Positions 7,240-15,305 are shown, counted from the stretch's first letter. The stretch: 32,111 nt of DNA from Caldilineales bacterium (GCA_025055015.1 JANWYQ010000234.1:1-32111), one strand, 5' to 3'. Notes: generated from the letters alone by a model not told the origin. Program-made: numbers and translations.

Positions 7240-8949
7240 CTACTGCTGCTGTTGAGCCTTCTGCTTCTCCAGCTCCTCGCGCACCAGCTCGCGGCGCAGC
7301 ACCTTGCCCACGGTGCTCTTGGGCAGGGCCGAGCGGAACTCGATGTAGCGCGGCACCTTGTAGCCGGTCAAGCGCTCGCGGCAGAAGGCCTGGATCTCCT
7401 GGGCCGTGGCCGTCATGCCCGGCCGCAGCACGATCCACGCCTTGACCGCCTCGGTGGTCTGCGGGTCGGGGATGCCGGCCACGCTGCACTCCATGACGGC
7501 CGGGTGCATGGCCAGCACCTCCTCCACCTCGCGCGGCCACACCTGGAAGCCGCTGGGCTTGATCACGTCCTTCTTGCGGTCCACGAGGTAGAGGTAGCCG
7601 TCCTCGTCCATGTAGCCCAGGTCGCCGGTGAACAGCTCGCCGTCCCGCAGCATCTCGGCCGTGGCCTCGGGCCGCTGCCAATAGCCGCGCATGAGCTGGG
7701 GCGCGCTCATCACCAGCTCACCCACGTTGTCCGGGCCGAAGGGCAGGGTCTTGGAGGGGTCGGAGACGTCGGCGATGCGCACCGACACATCGGGCGCCGG
7801 CATGCCGATGGAGCCCACCTTGTACTTGCCCTCCACCGGGCCGCAGCAGATGGCCATCATGGACTCGGTGAGGGCGTAGCCCTCGACGATGCGGCTGCCG
7901 GTGAGCGCCTCGAAGCGGTCCTTGGTCTCCTTCAAGAGGGCCGACGCGCCGGAGATGCACAGCTTGATGGACTTCAGGTTCACCTTGCCCTGCTTCACCA
8001 GGTCGTGGTTGAGCATGGCGTTGAACATGGTGGGCACCGAGGGGAAGAAGGTGGCCTTGGTCTCCTCGATGGTCTTCATCACGTCCACCAGGTCCCGGGC
8101 GTTGGGCACCAGGGCCATGGTGCCGCGGCACATGAAGGCCGCGGTCTGCACGCCGGCGTTGGCGAACACGTGGAAGAGGGGCAGCGCCGTGAGGAAGACC
8201 TCCTCGTAGTCCTTGAGGATGTTCTTGAACCAGGCGTAGATCTGCATGCCCGACATCACCAGGCCTTGATGGTGCCCAACAGCCGCCTTGGAGAGGCCGG
8301 TGGTGCCGCCGGTGAACAGGATGATGGCGTTGTCGTCGGGGTCCACCACCACGCTGGGCCGGCCGGCCTTGCTGCCCTGGGCGATCAGGTCCTGGAACCA
8401 ATAGTCGCCCGACTGCAGCTCAATGTGGTCCCCTTCCTTCTTCTCCTTCAGCAGGCCGTAGAGCACGCGCTTGATGGAGGGCAAATACTCCTTGACGCTG
8501 GTGGCGACAACCCGCTTGAGGCCGGTCTTGGGCTGCACCTCCTTCACGGTCTTGTAGAAGCGGGTCATAACGATGGCCGTCTCGGCGCCGCACTCGCGCA
8601 GCGCGTGCTCCAGCTCGAAGCCGGTGTAGAGGGGGTTGACGCAGGCCGCAATGGCGCCCGCCTTCCACACGCCGAACTCGCTGATGACGAACTGGGGAAT
8701 GTTGGGCATCACCAGCGCCACCCGATCCCCTTTCTTCACGCCGATGTTGACCAACGCGTTGGCCAGCGCGTCGCTCAGGCGGTCTAGCTCGCCGTAGGAG
8801 ATGGACGCGCCCTTGAAGAGCAGGGCCGGGTGCTGGGGCCGTTGGGAAGCCGTCTCGCGCATGACGTCAATCAAGGTCTTGCGCGGGTAGGGCTGCAGCG
8901 TAGCTGGCACGCCCTTGTCGTAGTTCTTGAGCCAGGGCTTGGTGTCCAT
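7240..8949 (-). CDS. fadD: Long-chain-fatty-acid--CoA ligase (AMP-forming)
   Basis: This 569-residue member of the adenylate-forming superfamily activates a fatty acid with ATP to an acyl-adenylate and then to acyl-CoA. Motifs in order are the phosphate loop T-G-G-T-T-G-L-S-K (213-221), G-Y-A-L-T-E-S, then T-G-D-L-G-Y-M-D-E-D-G-Y with D-R-K-K-D-V-I-K at the domain hinge, and the C-terminal catalytic Lys region L-P-K-S-T-V-G-K-V. Length matches FadD-type ligases. ATG 8949 is preferred over an in-frame start at 8988 because an AGGAG-type site lies about 12 nt upstream. A near-consensus promoter at 9098-9126 drives it and two hairpins follow, so it is probably a single-gene unit. The symbol marks family similarity; chain-length preference is not shown. 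Confidence 0.88.
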   Translation of the reverse strand: MDTKPWLKNYDKGVPATLQPYPRKTLIDVMRETASQRPQHPALLFKGASISYGELDRLSDALANALVNIGVKKGDRVALVMPNIPQFVISEFGVWKAGAIAACVNPLYTGFELEHALRECGAETAIVMTRFYKTVKEVQPKTGLKRVVATSVKEYLPSIKRVLYGLLKEKKEGDHIELQSGDYWFQDLIAQGSKAGRPSVVVDPDDNAIILFTGGTTGLSKAAVGHHQGLVMSGMQIYAWFKNILKDYEEVFLTALPLFHVFANAGVQTAAFMCRGTMALVPNARDLVDVMKTIEETKATFFPSVPTMFNAMLNHDLVKQGKVNLKSIKLCISGASALLKETKDRFEALTGSRIVEGYALTESMMAICCGPVEGKYKVGSIGMPAPDVSVRIADVSDPSKTLPFGPDNVGELVMSAPQLMRGYWQRPEATAEMLRDGELFTGDLGYMDEDGYLYLVDRKKDVIKPSGFQVWPREVEEVLAMHPAVMECSVAGIPDPQTTEAVKAWIVLRPGMTATAQEIQAFCRERLTGYKVPRYIEFRSALPKSTVGKVLRRELVREELEKQKAQQQQ

Positions 8950-9090
8950 AGGGGCTTTCTTCTCCTTTCGGGCTTGTGGAACTGGCAAAGGGTAGACAGG
9001 GTAGTGTCAGGCGCTAGGCAGCAATAAGGCTGATCTGTGGGCCTGAACGAGTCGGCATCCCCGACCCACGAGGCACGTTGACCGTCAGAC

Positions 9091-9126
9091 TGGTGAAAAT
9101 ATACCTGAAACCATAACCCTCGTCAA
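9091..9126 (-). promoter_or_regulatory. Sigma-70-type promoter of the acyl-CoA synthetase gene
   Basis: Read on the minus strand, TTGACG (9121-9126) and TATATT (9098-9103) are separated by exactly 17 nt. Transcription would begin near 9091, giving a leader of about 140 nt before ATG 8949. It is the best promoter match in the window. Confidence 0.7.
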
Positions 9127-9155
9127 CTTATGGACAGCCCATGCGCGGGGTTGCC

Positions 9156-10265
9156 TCAGCGGCCGGCCAGCACGCGCTGAAACAGGGCTTCGTAGGCGTC
9201 GGTGACCGCTTCCCAGCTGAAGCATCGGGCAGCCCGCTCGGCCGCGCGACGGCGATAGGCCTCCACCAGGGGCGGCGCGTCCAGGAGGGTGCGCAACACC
9301 CGCGCCAGGGAGGCAGCGCCGACCCGGCCGTCGTACCACAGGCCGGCGTCGCCGATGGTCTCCAGGTTCTCCGGCGTGTCGTGCACCACCACGCAGTTGC
9401 CGAAGGCCATAGCCTCCACCAGGGCGGGGTGGGTGCCGCCCACCCCGCTGGTCTCCACAAAGGCGTAGGCGCTGGTGCTCAGCTCGTGGTAGCCGTCGCC
9501 GAAGACGTAGCCGGTGAAGACGATGCGCGGGTCGTCGCCCGCCAGCCGGCGCAGCTCCGCCTTGTAGGCCTCGGCGTAGGGCGCGTCGCCCACGATCACG
9601 CAGCGCAGGTCGGTGTCTAGGCTGCGCCACGCCTCCACCAGGTGATGAGCGCAGTTCTCCGGCACCAGCCGGCCCACGAAGAGCACGTACCTTCGAGGGG
9701 CGAGGCCGAAGCGGGCCAACGTCTCCCCCGGCGGCACCCGCGGCCGCTCCGCGCCGTAGGCGATGTAGGTGGACTGGATGCCGTAGACCTCTTGGTAGTA
9801 GCGCTGCACCACGCGGCTGTCGGTGACCACGGCGTTGGGCAGCACGGCGCTCATGCGCTCGGCGAACTGGATGTAGCGCTTGGCCAGAGGCGGCCACTTC
9901 TCTCGCTTCCAGTCCAGCCCGTCCACGTTGAGCACGGTGCGCTGGCCGGCCAGCCGCGGGATCCACGTTACCAGGCTGTTGCCGGCGATGAAGTAGAGGC
10001 AGATGTCGTAGCCCTGGGTCAGCGCGTGCAGGCTGGAGAGGAAGCTGTGGACGATGGTGTCCAGGTACTTGTTGGGAACGGTGGGCAACTTCACCAGCCG
10101 CATTCCCTTGTAGGTGGGCTGGTCGTAGGTGATGTGGTGGCTGCGACAGTAGACGGTGACCTGGTGGCCGCGCTGCACCAGCCGGCTGCCCAGCTCCTCC
10201 ACACAGGTCTCAAAGCCGCTGTAGCTGGCCGGCACCCCGCGCGTGCCCAGCATGGCGATGTTCAT
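9156..10265 (-). CDS. Family 4-type glycosyltransferase with DUF1972 N-terminus
   Basis: This 369-residue protein opens with MNIAMLGTRGVPASYSGFET, the hallmark of the DUF1972 N-terminal domain found in rhamnosyl- and other GT-B glycosyltransferases. The C-terminal domain has F-V-G-R-L-V-P-E-N and the E-x7-E region Y-A-F-V-E-T-S-G-V-G-G-T-H-P-A-L-V-E-A-M, which binds the nucleotide-sugar donor in GT4 enzymes. It would transfer a sugar in the cytoplasm for exopolysaccharide or cell-surface glycan; donor and acceptor are not known. The start ATG 10265 immediately follows a degenerate octamer array in the leader and lacks a clear ribosome site (CCTCCCCCC precedes it). It lies 122 nt after the SET-domain gene on the same strand. 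Confidence 0.87.
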   Translation of the reverse strand: MNIAMLGTRGVPASYSGFETCVEELGSRLVQRGHQVTVYCRSHHITYDQPTYKGMRLVKLPTVPNKYLDTIVHSFLSSLHALTQGYDICLYFIAGNSLVTWIPRLAGQRTVLNVDGLDWKREKWPPLAKRYIQFAERMSAVLPNAVVTDSRVVQRYYQEVYGIQSTYIAYGAERPRVPPGETLARFGLAPRRYVLFVGRLVPENCAHHLVEAWRSLDTDLRCVIVGDAPYAEAYKAELRRLAGDDPRIVFTGYVFGDGYHELSTSAYAFVETSGVGGTHPALVEAMAFGNCVVVHDTPENLETIGDAGLWYDGRVGAASLARVLRTLLDAPPLVEAYRRRAAERAARCFSWEAVTDAYEALFQRVLAGR

Positions 10266-10396
10266 GGGGGGAGGTAAGTTGGTAGATTGGTAGGTTGGTA
10301 GATCGGTGGATTGGTGGATCGGTGGCTTGGGAGCCCGGCCGCTTGGCCCATCGCAACGGCCGCCGGCTGCCGACCACCGTTCACCGTTTACCGTTC
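10266..10396 (-). repeat. Spacer-filling short-repeat array (octamers plus heptamers), locus 1
   Basis: Plus-strand 10279-10334 is seven tandem octamers: TTGGTAGA, TTGGTAGG, TTGGTAGA, TCGGTGGA, TTGGTGGA, TCGGTGGC, TTGGGAGC. At 10376-10396 there are three heptamers: ACCGTTC, ACCGTTT, ACCGTTC. In the transcribed (minus) direction the spacer starts with GGTAA/GGTGA-like units, which supply the TAA stop of the SET gene. It ends with CTACC/CCACC-like units next to the glycosyltransferase ATG. Compare the arrays at 15641-15788 and 20071-20216. Confidence 0.85.
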
Positions 10397-10915
10397 ACGG
10401 GCCACCGACTGGAGCCGGTCAATGCGCCGCTGCAGGTAAGGCATGAAGTAGCCGGCGTAGCGCTGCTGCAGGTCGGGCCGACGCCAGTCCTCACCCGTCA
10501 CGCGGCCGCGGCAGTTGGGCGAGCCGCAGGCGCAGTCGAACTCGTCGTAGGGGCTGCCGTCGCACATGGCGTAGTCTACACAGACCTCCTCATCCGGGTA
10601 GATGTCGCGCATGGCCACCACCACGATCTGTCCGGCGAAGCCTGCGTTGGGGTCGCACGAGTGGTTCAGGTAGTCGGCCACGCTGCCGGAGCCCACGGTC
10701 ACCTGGTACAGCCCCTCCTCCACCTGGATGGCGTAGTGGCGGACCTGGCGGGGAAGGGCGGCTAGTCCGGCCTCGTCCACGATGGGTCCGCCCCAGACGA
10801 TGAGCACGGTGTCGGCCGGCGTGAACGCCCGCGCGAACAGGCCCCAATGCCCCTTCTGCGGGTGGGGCCGGGCCTCCAGGTTCTCGTGGACGTAGGAGTT
10901 GTCAATGATGGGCAT
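10388..10915 (-). CDS. SET-domain protein with post-SET cysteine motif
   Basis: This 175-residue protein carries the SET methyltransferase core. G-H-W-G-L-F-A-R-A (22-30) matches the SAM-binding GxG strand, N-H-S-C-D-P-N (84-90) is the pseudoknot motif, and V-C-V-D-Y (111-115) carries the conserved Tyr. C-A-C-G-S-P-N-C-R-G (128-137) resembles the zinc-binding post-SET motif. SET enzymes usually methylate protein lysines with SAM; the bacterial target is unknown. ATG 10915 is chosen because AAGGA lies 7 nt upstream; an ATG 57 nt earlier has no ribosome site. It follows the Lgt-like gene by 74 nt. The last codons and the TAA stop (10388-10390) lie inside the heptamer repeat, so the C-terminal E-R is repeat-encoded. 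Confidence 0.82.
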   Translation of the reverse strand: MPIIDNSYVHENLEARPHPQKGHWGLFARAFTPADTVLIVWGGPIVDEAGLAALPRQVRHYAIQVEEGLYQVTVGSGSVADYLNHSCDPNAGFAGQIVVVAMRDIYPDEEVCVDYAMCDGSPYDEFDCACGSPNCRGRVTGEDWRRPDLQQRYAGYFMPYLQRRIDRLQSVARER

Positions 10916-10989
10916 GGGCAAGTCCTTGTCGAAGAGCTGGCAGTGGGGAGCGACAAGCGGAGAGCGGAACATTAGGGCCGCCGACGGCT

Positions 10990-11769
10990 TCACGGCTCGC
11001 TCGCGGGCGCTGAGACCACGGAGGGATGTGGGCGTTGAGCGGCTGCCCCGCGTCCCAGCCGCCAGCCGCTGAGGGCCAGCGCGCACCAGGTCACCACCTG
11101 GGCAGCTCGCCAGCCGCCGGGCAAGAGGACCCCGCCGGCGCGCAGCGGCTCCAGGAACAGGCGCAGGGCCGCGTAGCCGAACAGGCTCAGCCAGGCGGTG
11201 CGGCCCGGCCAGCGCTCGCCTCGGCGCTCGGCCGCCAGCACCACGGCCAGCCAGACCAGGGCGGCCACCGCCTCGTAGAGCGCCGTCGGGTGGCGGCGTA
11301 GGTCGGGCGCCGCGGGCAGCGCCACGCCCCAGGGCAGCGCGGTGACCGTGCCCACGGTGCGGCCGGCCAGGAATGCGCCCACCCCGGCCACCGCCGCGGC
11401 CAGCAGCAGCCCCGGCGCCGCCGCGTCGGCCACAGCGGCCACCGCCAGACGATGCCGTCGGACGTACCACCAGGCGCCCAGGCCGGCGCCCACCAGGCCG
11501 GGGATGGGCAGCAGCGCCGCAGGGCTCAGCGAGAACACCTGCAGCGGGTCCGTGCGGTACACCTCGAAGAAGGCCGCTACGTGCCCCAGCCGCGCTGCGG
11601 CGATGCCGCTCAGCAGGGCGGCGAAGCCGGCGTTGTACAGATGATCCCCGTCCACGCCGTAGCGAGGGCCGCGACGGGCTGCCAGCCACAGGCCCAGCCA
11701 GAAGGCCAGCAGCAGGAACGTGCCGTAGGTCTGCAGGCGCAGCGGTCCCAGGGGAATGGTAGGCAGCAT
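10990..11769 (-). CDS. Lgt-like membrane protein lacking the catalytic signature
   Basis: This 259-residue protein has about seven hydrophobic segments and resembles prolipoprotein diacylglyceryl transferase. The N-terminal P-L-G-P-L-R-L-Q-T-Y-G layout fits, as do L-P-W-G-V and R-H-P-T-A-L-Y-E (159-166). The residues expected for catalysis are absent: the GRxGNFxNxE signature reads A-G-V-G-A-F-L-A-G-R (128-137), and the F-H-G-G motif region reads L-P-I-P-G-L-V-G-A-G. It therefore probably does not transfer diacylglycerol, or does so differently. It starts 2 nt after the TlpA-like gene (TAG-CC-ATG), implying co-translation and a joint role at the membrane. A longer frame upstream overlaps the TlpA gene and is not real. 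Confidence 0.75.
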   Translation of the reverse strand: MLPTIPLGPLRLQTYGTFLLLAFWLGLWLAARRGPRYGVDGDHLYNAGFAALLSGIAAARLGHVAAFFEVYRTDPLQVFSLSPAALLPIPGLVGAGLGAWWYVRRHRLAVAAVADAAAPGLLLAAAVAGVGAFLAGRTVGTVTALPWGVALPAAPDLRRHPTALYEAVAALVWLAVVLAAERRGERWPGRTAWLSLFGYAALRLFLEPLRAGGVLLPGGWRAAQVVTWCALALSGWRLGRGAAAQRPHPSVVSAPASEP

Positions 11770-11771
11770 GG

Positions 11772-12305
11772 CTACGGGTACACCTTGCGCAGCCGGTCGG
11801 CCAACACGGCGTCGGTCATGGGGCCGATGAAGATCTCGCGAACGATCCCGTCGCGGTCCACAAAGAAGGTGGTGGGCAGGGAGTCCACGCCGTAGAGCCG
11901 GCTGACGCCGGCCCGGCTGTCCAGCGCCGTGGGGAAGGTGATGGACAGCGCCTGGCGAAAGCGCGCCACCGTCGCCGGGTCCTCTGCTTGGTTGACGCCC
12001 AGCACCACCACGCCGGCCGGGCCGAGGCGCTGGTGCAGCCGCTCCAGCTCCGGCATCTCGCTGCGGCAAGGCAAGCACCAGGAGGCCCAGAAGTTCAAGA
12101 CCACCGGCCGCCCGCGCAGGTCGGCCAGCGCGACCGGCTCTCCGTCCAGGGTGGACAGAGTGAAGTTGGGCGCCGGATGGCCGATCAACGGGGCCGGCGG
12201 CAGGGTGGCGACGACGGTCGCGGACGGGCTGCGCCCCCAGGCCAGGGCGCCCAGGCCGAGCACGCACAGCACAGCGGTGAGCCAGTACCAACGGTTCGGG
12301 GACAC
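11772..12305 (-). CDS. TlpA/ResA-type membrane-anchored thioredoxin
   Basis: This 177-residue protein has an N-terminal membrane anchor (about 7-24). After a short linker comes a thioredoxin fold of the AhpC/TSA-TlpA type: P-A-P-N-F-T-L, then [10 protein letters not shown] with redox Cys77 and Cys80, and the cis-Pro region [11 protein letters not shown]. It would reduce disulfides outside the cytoplasm, for example in cytochrome c maturation or envelope proteins. I chose GTG 12305-12303. A TATAAT at 12312-12317 places the transcription start about at this GTG, so the mRNA may be leaderless. The frame stays open upstream to 12536, but that stretch would cross the opposing promoter. The next gene is the Lgt-like protein, 2 nt away. 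Confidence 0.85.
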   Translation of the reverse strand: MSPNRWYWLTAVLCVLGLGALAWGRSPSATVVATLPPAPLIGHPAPNFTLSTLDGEPVALADLRGRPVVLNFWASWCLPCRSEMPELERLHQRLGPAGVVVLGVNQAEDPATVARFRQALSITFPTALDSRAGVSRLYGVDSLPTTFFVDRDGIVREIFIGPMTDAVLADRLRKVYP

Positions 12306-12311
12306 GGGAGC

Positions 12312-12341
12312 ATTATAGTCGGTTTCCGGTTTCCCGGAAAC
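12312..12341 (-). promoter_or_regulatory. Promoter and palindromic operator-like site before the TlpA gene
   Basis: The minus strand has a perfect -10 TATAAT at 12312-12317, six nt before GTG 12305. Directly upstream (plus coordinates) lie two tandem GGTTTCC units (12321-12327, 12328-12334) and the perfect palindrome GTTTCC-C-GGAAAC (12329-12341). These occupy the promoter spacer and -35 region, where a repressor would bind. Confidence 0.5.
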
Positions 12342-12478
12342 TTTGAGCTTCGGGCCGCCGCTGGGGTGGTGAAAGGCGCCGACGCCTGGGCTCGCAACAC
12401 CTCGTCGGCCGGAGCCGTCGTTACTGCGCGGCCAACTTAACCTGACGCTAAACCGATTCGGCTCCCCCTGGCGCGTTG

Positions 12479-12487
12479 TGCTATAAT
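12479..12487 (+). promoter_or_regulatory. Extended -10 promoter of the LuxR/MalT regulator gene
   Basis: TGCTATAAT is a perfect extended -10 element. A start near 12494 would leave about 25 nt before ATG 12519. It is divergent from the TlpA promoter, 165 nt away. Confidence 0.6.
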
Positions 12488-12518
12488 TTGGAACGATCCC
12501 ACGGTGTTCGCGTGTTAG

Positions 12519-15305
12519 ATGAACGAGTCTCAGCAAGTCGCCGTTTCATCCCCATCCGGCGAGTCGCATGTGGTCGCGAGGCAGGCGGAGGGATCGCTTT
12601 CCGTGCTGGCCACCAAACTGAGCCGCCCGCGCTTAGCGGCACCGCTGGTGCTGCGCCCGCGGCTGTTGGCGCGCCTGACAACGGGCCTGGACCAGGGCTT
12701 GCTGCTGATCTCTGCGCCGGCCGGCTACGGCAAGAACACGGTGGTCAACCAGTGGCTAGACACGGTCCCTCTGCCGTGGGCCTGGATCAGCCTGGACGAG
12801 CACGACAGCCACCTGGCTACCTTCCTGGCCTACGTGCTGGCCGCGTTGCGCTCCGTCTACCCCAAGGCCGCCCCCACCCTCGAAGCTCTGCTGCGCGCCC
12901 CGGCCCTGCCTGCCCCGCCGGTTCTGGCCGATGCCCTGCTGAGCGATCTGGCTGCGCTGCCGGGGCCGCTGCTGCTGGCGCTGGACGACTATCACGCCAT
13001 CCAGTCCCTGGATGTCCACGCCGTCATGCAGCGGGTGGTGCAGCACCGGCCGGCCCACGTCCGTCTGGCGCTGACGACGCGCGCCGATCCGCCGCTGGCG
13101 TTGGAACGGCTGCGCGGACGGCGGCAACTGTGCGAGCTGCGCAGCGCTGACCTGCGCTTCACGGCCGAGGAGGCCGCCGAACTGTTGCGCCAGGAGCTAG
13201 GCGCAACCCCTGCCGAGGAAATCACGGGGCTGTTGGCGAAGAGCACGGAAGGCTGGGCCGTGGGACTGCACCTGATGGCGCTTACCTTGCGCGGCCAGGA
13301 CGACCCTGTGGCGTTCGCCCGTAAGGTTGCCCAGAGCGGCCACCAGCTGATGCTCGACTACCTGCTGGCCGAGGTGCTGCAAGGGCTGTCAGACGACCAG
13401 CGCAGCGTGTTGTTACAGACCTCGGTGTTGGACCGCTTATGTGCGCCGTTGGTGGACGCCATCCAGGATCCGGACCAACCGCTCTTGCCTGGCGCTGCCC
13501 TGGTAGCGGAGCTGCGTCGCGCCAACCTCTTCCTAACGCCGCTGGACGACGAGGGAACCTGGTTTAGCTACCATCAGATATTCCGACATCTGCTGCTCAA
13601 TTGGCTGCGCCGCGGCTATAGCCAGGCTGCCATCCGCGCCATGCACGCCCGCGCCAGCGCCTGGTTCGCCAAGGAGAACCTGCTGGACGAGGCAATTGCC
13701 CATGCCCTGCAAGCGAACGACCCGCAGCTGGCCGCCGGCTTGGTGGAGTGTTACATTCATGAGGCGCTGAATCGGGAGGATTGGCGCCAGCTGGAGCGCT
13801 GGATCGGGCTCCTGCCGGCCGAGATGTTGCGTCGCCCTCGCCTGCTGCTGGCGCAGGCCTGGCTGAGCTTCATTCGCTATCAGTTTCCTGCCGTTAAGAC
13901 GCTGGTGGAAGCGGCCGAGGCAGCCCTGGCGGAGGAGACCGCGCAGGGCTTGGGGCAGGCGGATAAGGCGCTGCGGGGAGAGATCGCCGCCTTGCGGGCG
14001 ACGCTGGCCTACGCGTCCAACAAGCCGGCGGACGTGGTACGCTGGGCGTCCGAGGGGATGCGGCTGTTGCGGCCGGAGATGCGGTATGCGATGGGTCTGG
14101 CAATCTTCTTCTACATCACGGGCTTGCAGGCTACAGGCCAGGTCGCCGAGGCCATCGAGGTCGCCAGCCAGCAGCTCGCCATCCATGGCCAGGATCCCGT
14201 GGTGGCCCTGCGCCTACAGCTGGCCCTATGCAACATCTACTACGAAACGGCGGACTTGTCTGTCCTGCAAGGCGCGGCCGCGCTGTATGAGCAAATGGCG
14301 CAGCGCGCAGGCCTGGGGTTGAGCGTAGGCTGGGCGATTTACATCCGAAGCTGGCTGCACTATCAGCGCAACGAACTCTCGGCCGCCGAGGAGGGTTTCC
14401 GCAGGCTGGAGGCCATCGTCAGCCACGGCCGGGCGACGGTGGATTGTTTCACGGGGCTGGCGTTGACGCTGTTGGCCCAAGGGCGCCTCGACGAGGCGCA
14501 GGCTGTTGCCGCTGCGCTGCAAACGCGCCTGGTCGAACGCGGCATGTTGGCGCTGGCGCCCCTGGCCGAGTCGCTCCAACAGCGCGCGCTGCTGGCTAGC
14601 GACCCGGCGGCTGCGCTGGAACGGGGTTACCGCGCTCCTGCACCTCCCCTCTCCATCGAGTTCTGGGAACAGCCGGCGCTGACCCAAGTGCGAACCCTGT
14701 TGGCCAGCGGCGCGGCCGAGGACCTGGCCCTGGCCGAAACGCTGCTGGCCGAGCGCCGCCGCCAGGCGGCAACGCGCCATAGCCGGCGCACCTTGATTGA
14801 GATCGAGGGGCTGCAGGCGCTGGTGTCGTTGGCCCGGGGCGACGAGATGGCTGCGCTGGCCGCGTTGCGCCAGGCTGTGGAGCTGGCTGCGCCCGGCGGC
14901 GCCGTGCGCCTGTTGGCCGACTGCGGCCCCGGCTTGGCCGGCCTGCTGGCCAAGCTGGCCACCGACGGTGTGGCTGTCGCCTACGTGCGCCAAGTCTTGG
15001 CAGCCCTAGGCAAAGCGCCTTCCCCTGTTGCAGAGCCCCCTTCGGCAGCTCGTCCGCCGGTCCGCCACGCCCTGCCGCCCCCTGCGCGGACCATCACCCA
15101 CGAAGGCATCCGCGAGACGCTGACCAACCGCGAGCTAGACGTGCTGGTGTTGCTAGCCCAGCGCCTGTCCGACAAGGAGATCGCCGAGCGCCTGGTGCTG
15201 GCGCCGGTGACTGTCAAGAAACATACCCTCCACATCTACCGCAAGCTGGGGGTGAACAACCGTCGCGCCGCTGCAGAAGCAGCCCGGCGGCTGGGGCTGG
15301 TGTAG
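12519..15305 (+). CDS. MalT-type LuxR-family transcriptional regulator (STAND ATPase)
   Basis: This 928-residue regulator has the MalT architecture. An N-terminal nucleotide-binding domain carries a Walker A-like S-A-P-A-G-Y-G-K-N-T (Lys72) and a Walker B L-A-L-D-D-Y-H (Asp156, Asp157). A winged-helix/arm region follows, then a long TPR-like helical sensor (about 350-830) and a C-terminal LuxR helix-turn-helix (about 866-928; L-T-N-R-E-L-D-V-L ... S-D-K-E-I-A-E-R-L ... V-K-K-H). Such proteins bind an inducer and ATP, oligomerise and activate transcription. Position 73, normally Thr or Ser for Mg2+ binding, is Asn, so ATP handling may be altered. No strong ribosome site precedes ATG 12519. Its inducer and targets are unknown; the divergent TlpA operon is one candidate target. 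Confidence 0.9.
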   Translation: MNESQQVAVSSPSGESHVVARQAEGSLSVLATKLSRPRLAAPLVLRPRLLARLTTGLDQGLLLISAPAGYGKNTVVNQWLDTVPLPWAWISLDEHDSHLATFLAYVLAALRSVYPKAAPTLEALLRAPALPAPPVLADALLSDLAALPGPLLLALDDYHAIQSLDVHAVMQRVVQHRPAHVRLALTTRADPPLALERLRGRRQLCELRSADLRFTAEEAAELLRQELGATPAEEITGLLAKSTEGWAVGLHLMALTLRGQDDPVAFARKVAQSGHQLMLDYLLAEVLQGLSDDQRSVLLQTSVLDRLCAPLVDAIQDPDQPLLPGAALVAELRRANLFLTPLDDEGTWFSYHQIFRHLLLNWLRRGYSQAAIRAMHARASAWFAKENLLDEAIAHALQANDPQLAAGLVECYIHEALNREDWRQLERWIGLLPAEMLRRPRLLLAQAWLSFIRYQFPAVKTLVEAAEAALAEETAQGLGQADKALRGEIAALRATLAYASNKPADVVRWASEGMRLLRPEMRYAMGLAIFFYITGLQATGQVAEAIEVASQQLAIHGQDPVVALRLQLALCNIYYETADLSVLQGAAALYEQMAQRAGLGLSVGWAIYIRSWLHYQRNELSAAEEGFRRLEAIVSHGRATVDCFTGLALTLLAQGRLDEAQAVAAALQTRLVERGMLALAPLAESLQQRALLASDPAAALERGYRAPAPPLSIEFWEQPALTQVRTLLASGAAEDLALAETLLAERRRQAATRHSRRTLIEIEGLQALVSLARGDEMAALAALRQAVELAAPGGAVRLLADCGPGLAGLLAKLATDGVAVAYVRQVLAALGKAPSPVAEPPSAARPPVRHALPPPARTITHEGIRETLTNRELDVLVLLAQRLSDKEIAERLVLAPVTVKKHTLHIYRKLGVNNRRAAAEAARRLGLV

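Noticed and set aside
7205-7240. TGTAGCTCAG-like string resembling the D-arm of a tRNA
   Set aside because: No T-loop GTTCGA-type sequence, anticodon stem or matching acceptor stem follows; the string is the edge of a hairpin next to the acyl-CoA synthetase stop codon.
10279-10334. CRISPR-like array
   Set aside because: Units are only 8 nt, contiguous and degenerate, with no unique spacers and no cas genes.
11770-12291. Upstream extension of the Lgt-like frame to 433 codons
   Set aside because: It overlaps the TlpA gene in another frame; the TAG-CC-ATG junction and the protein's hydrophobic start support ATG 11769.
12306-12536. N-terminal extension of the TlpA frame to 254 codons
   Set aside because: The extra 77 residues lack motifs, would run across the promoters in the divergent region, and would put residues before the membrane anchor with no ribosome site.
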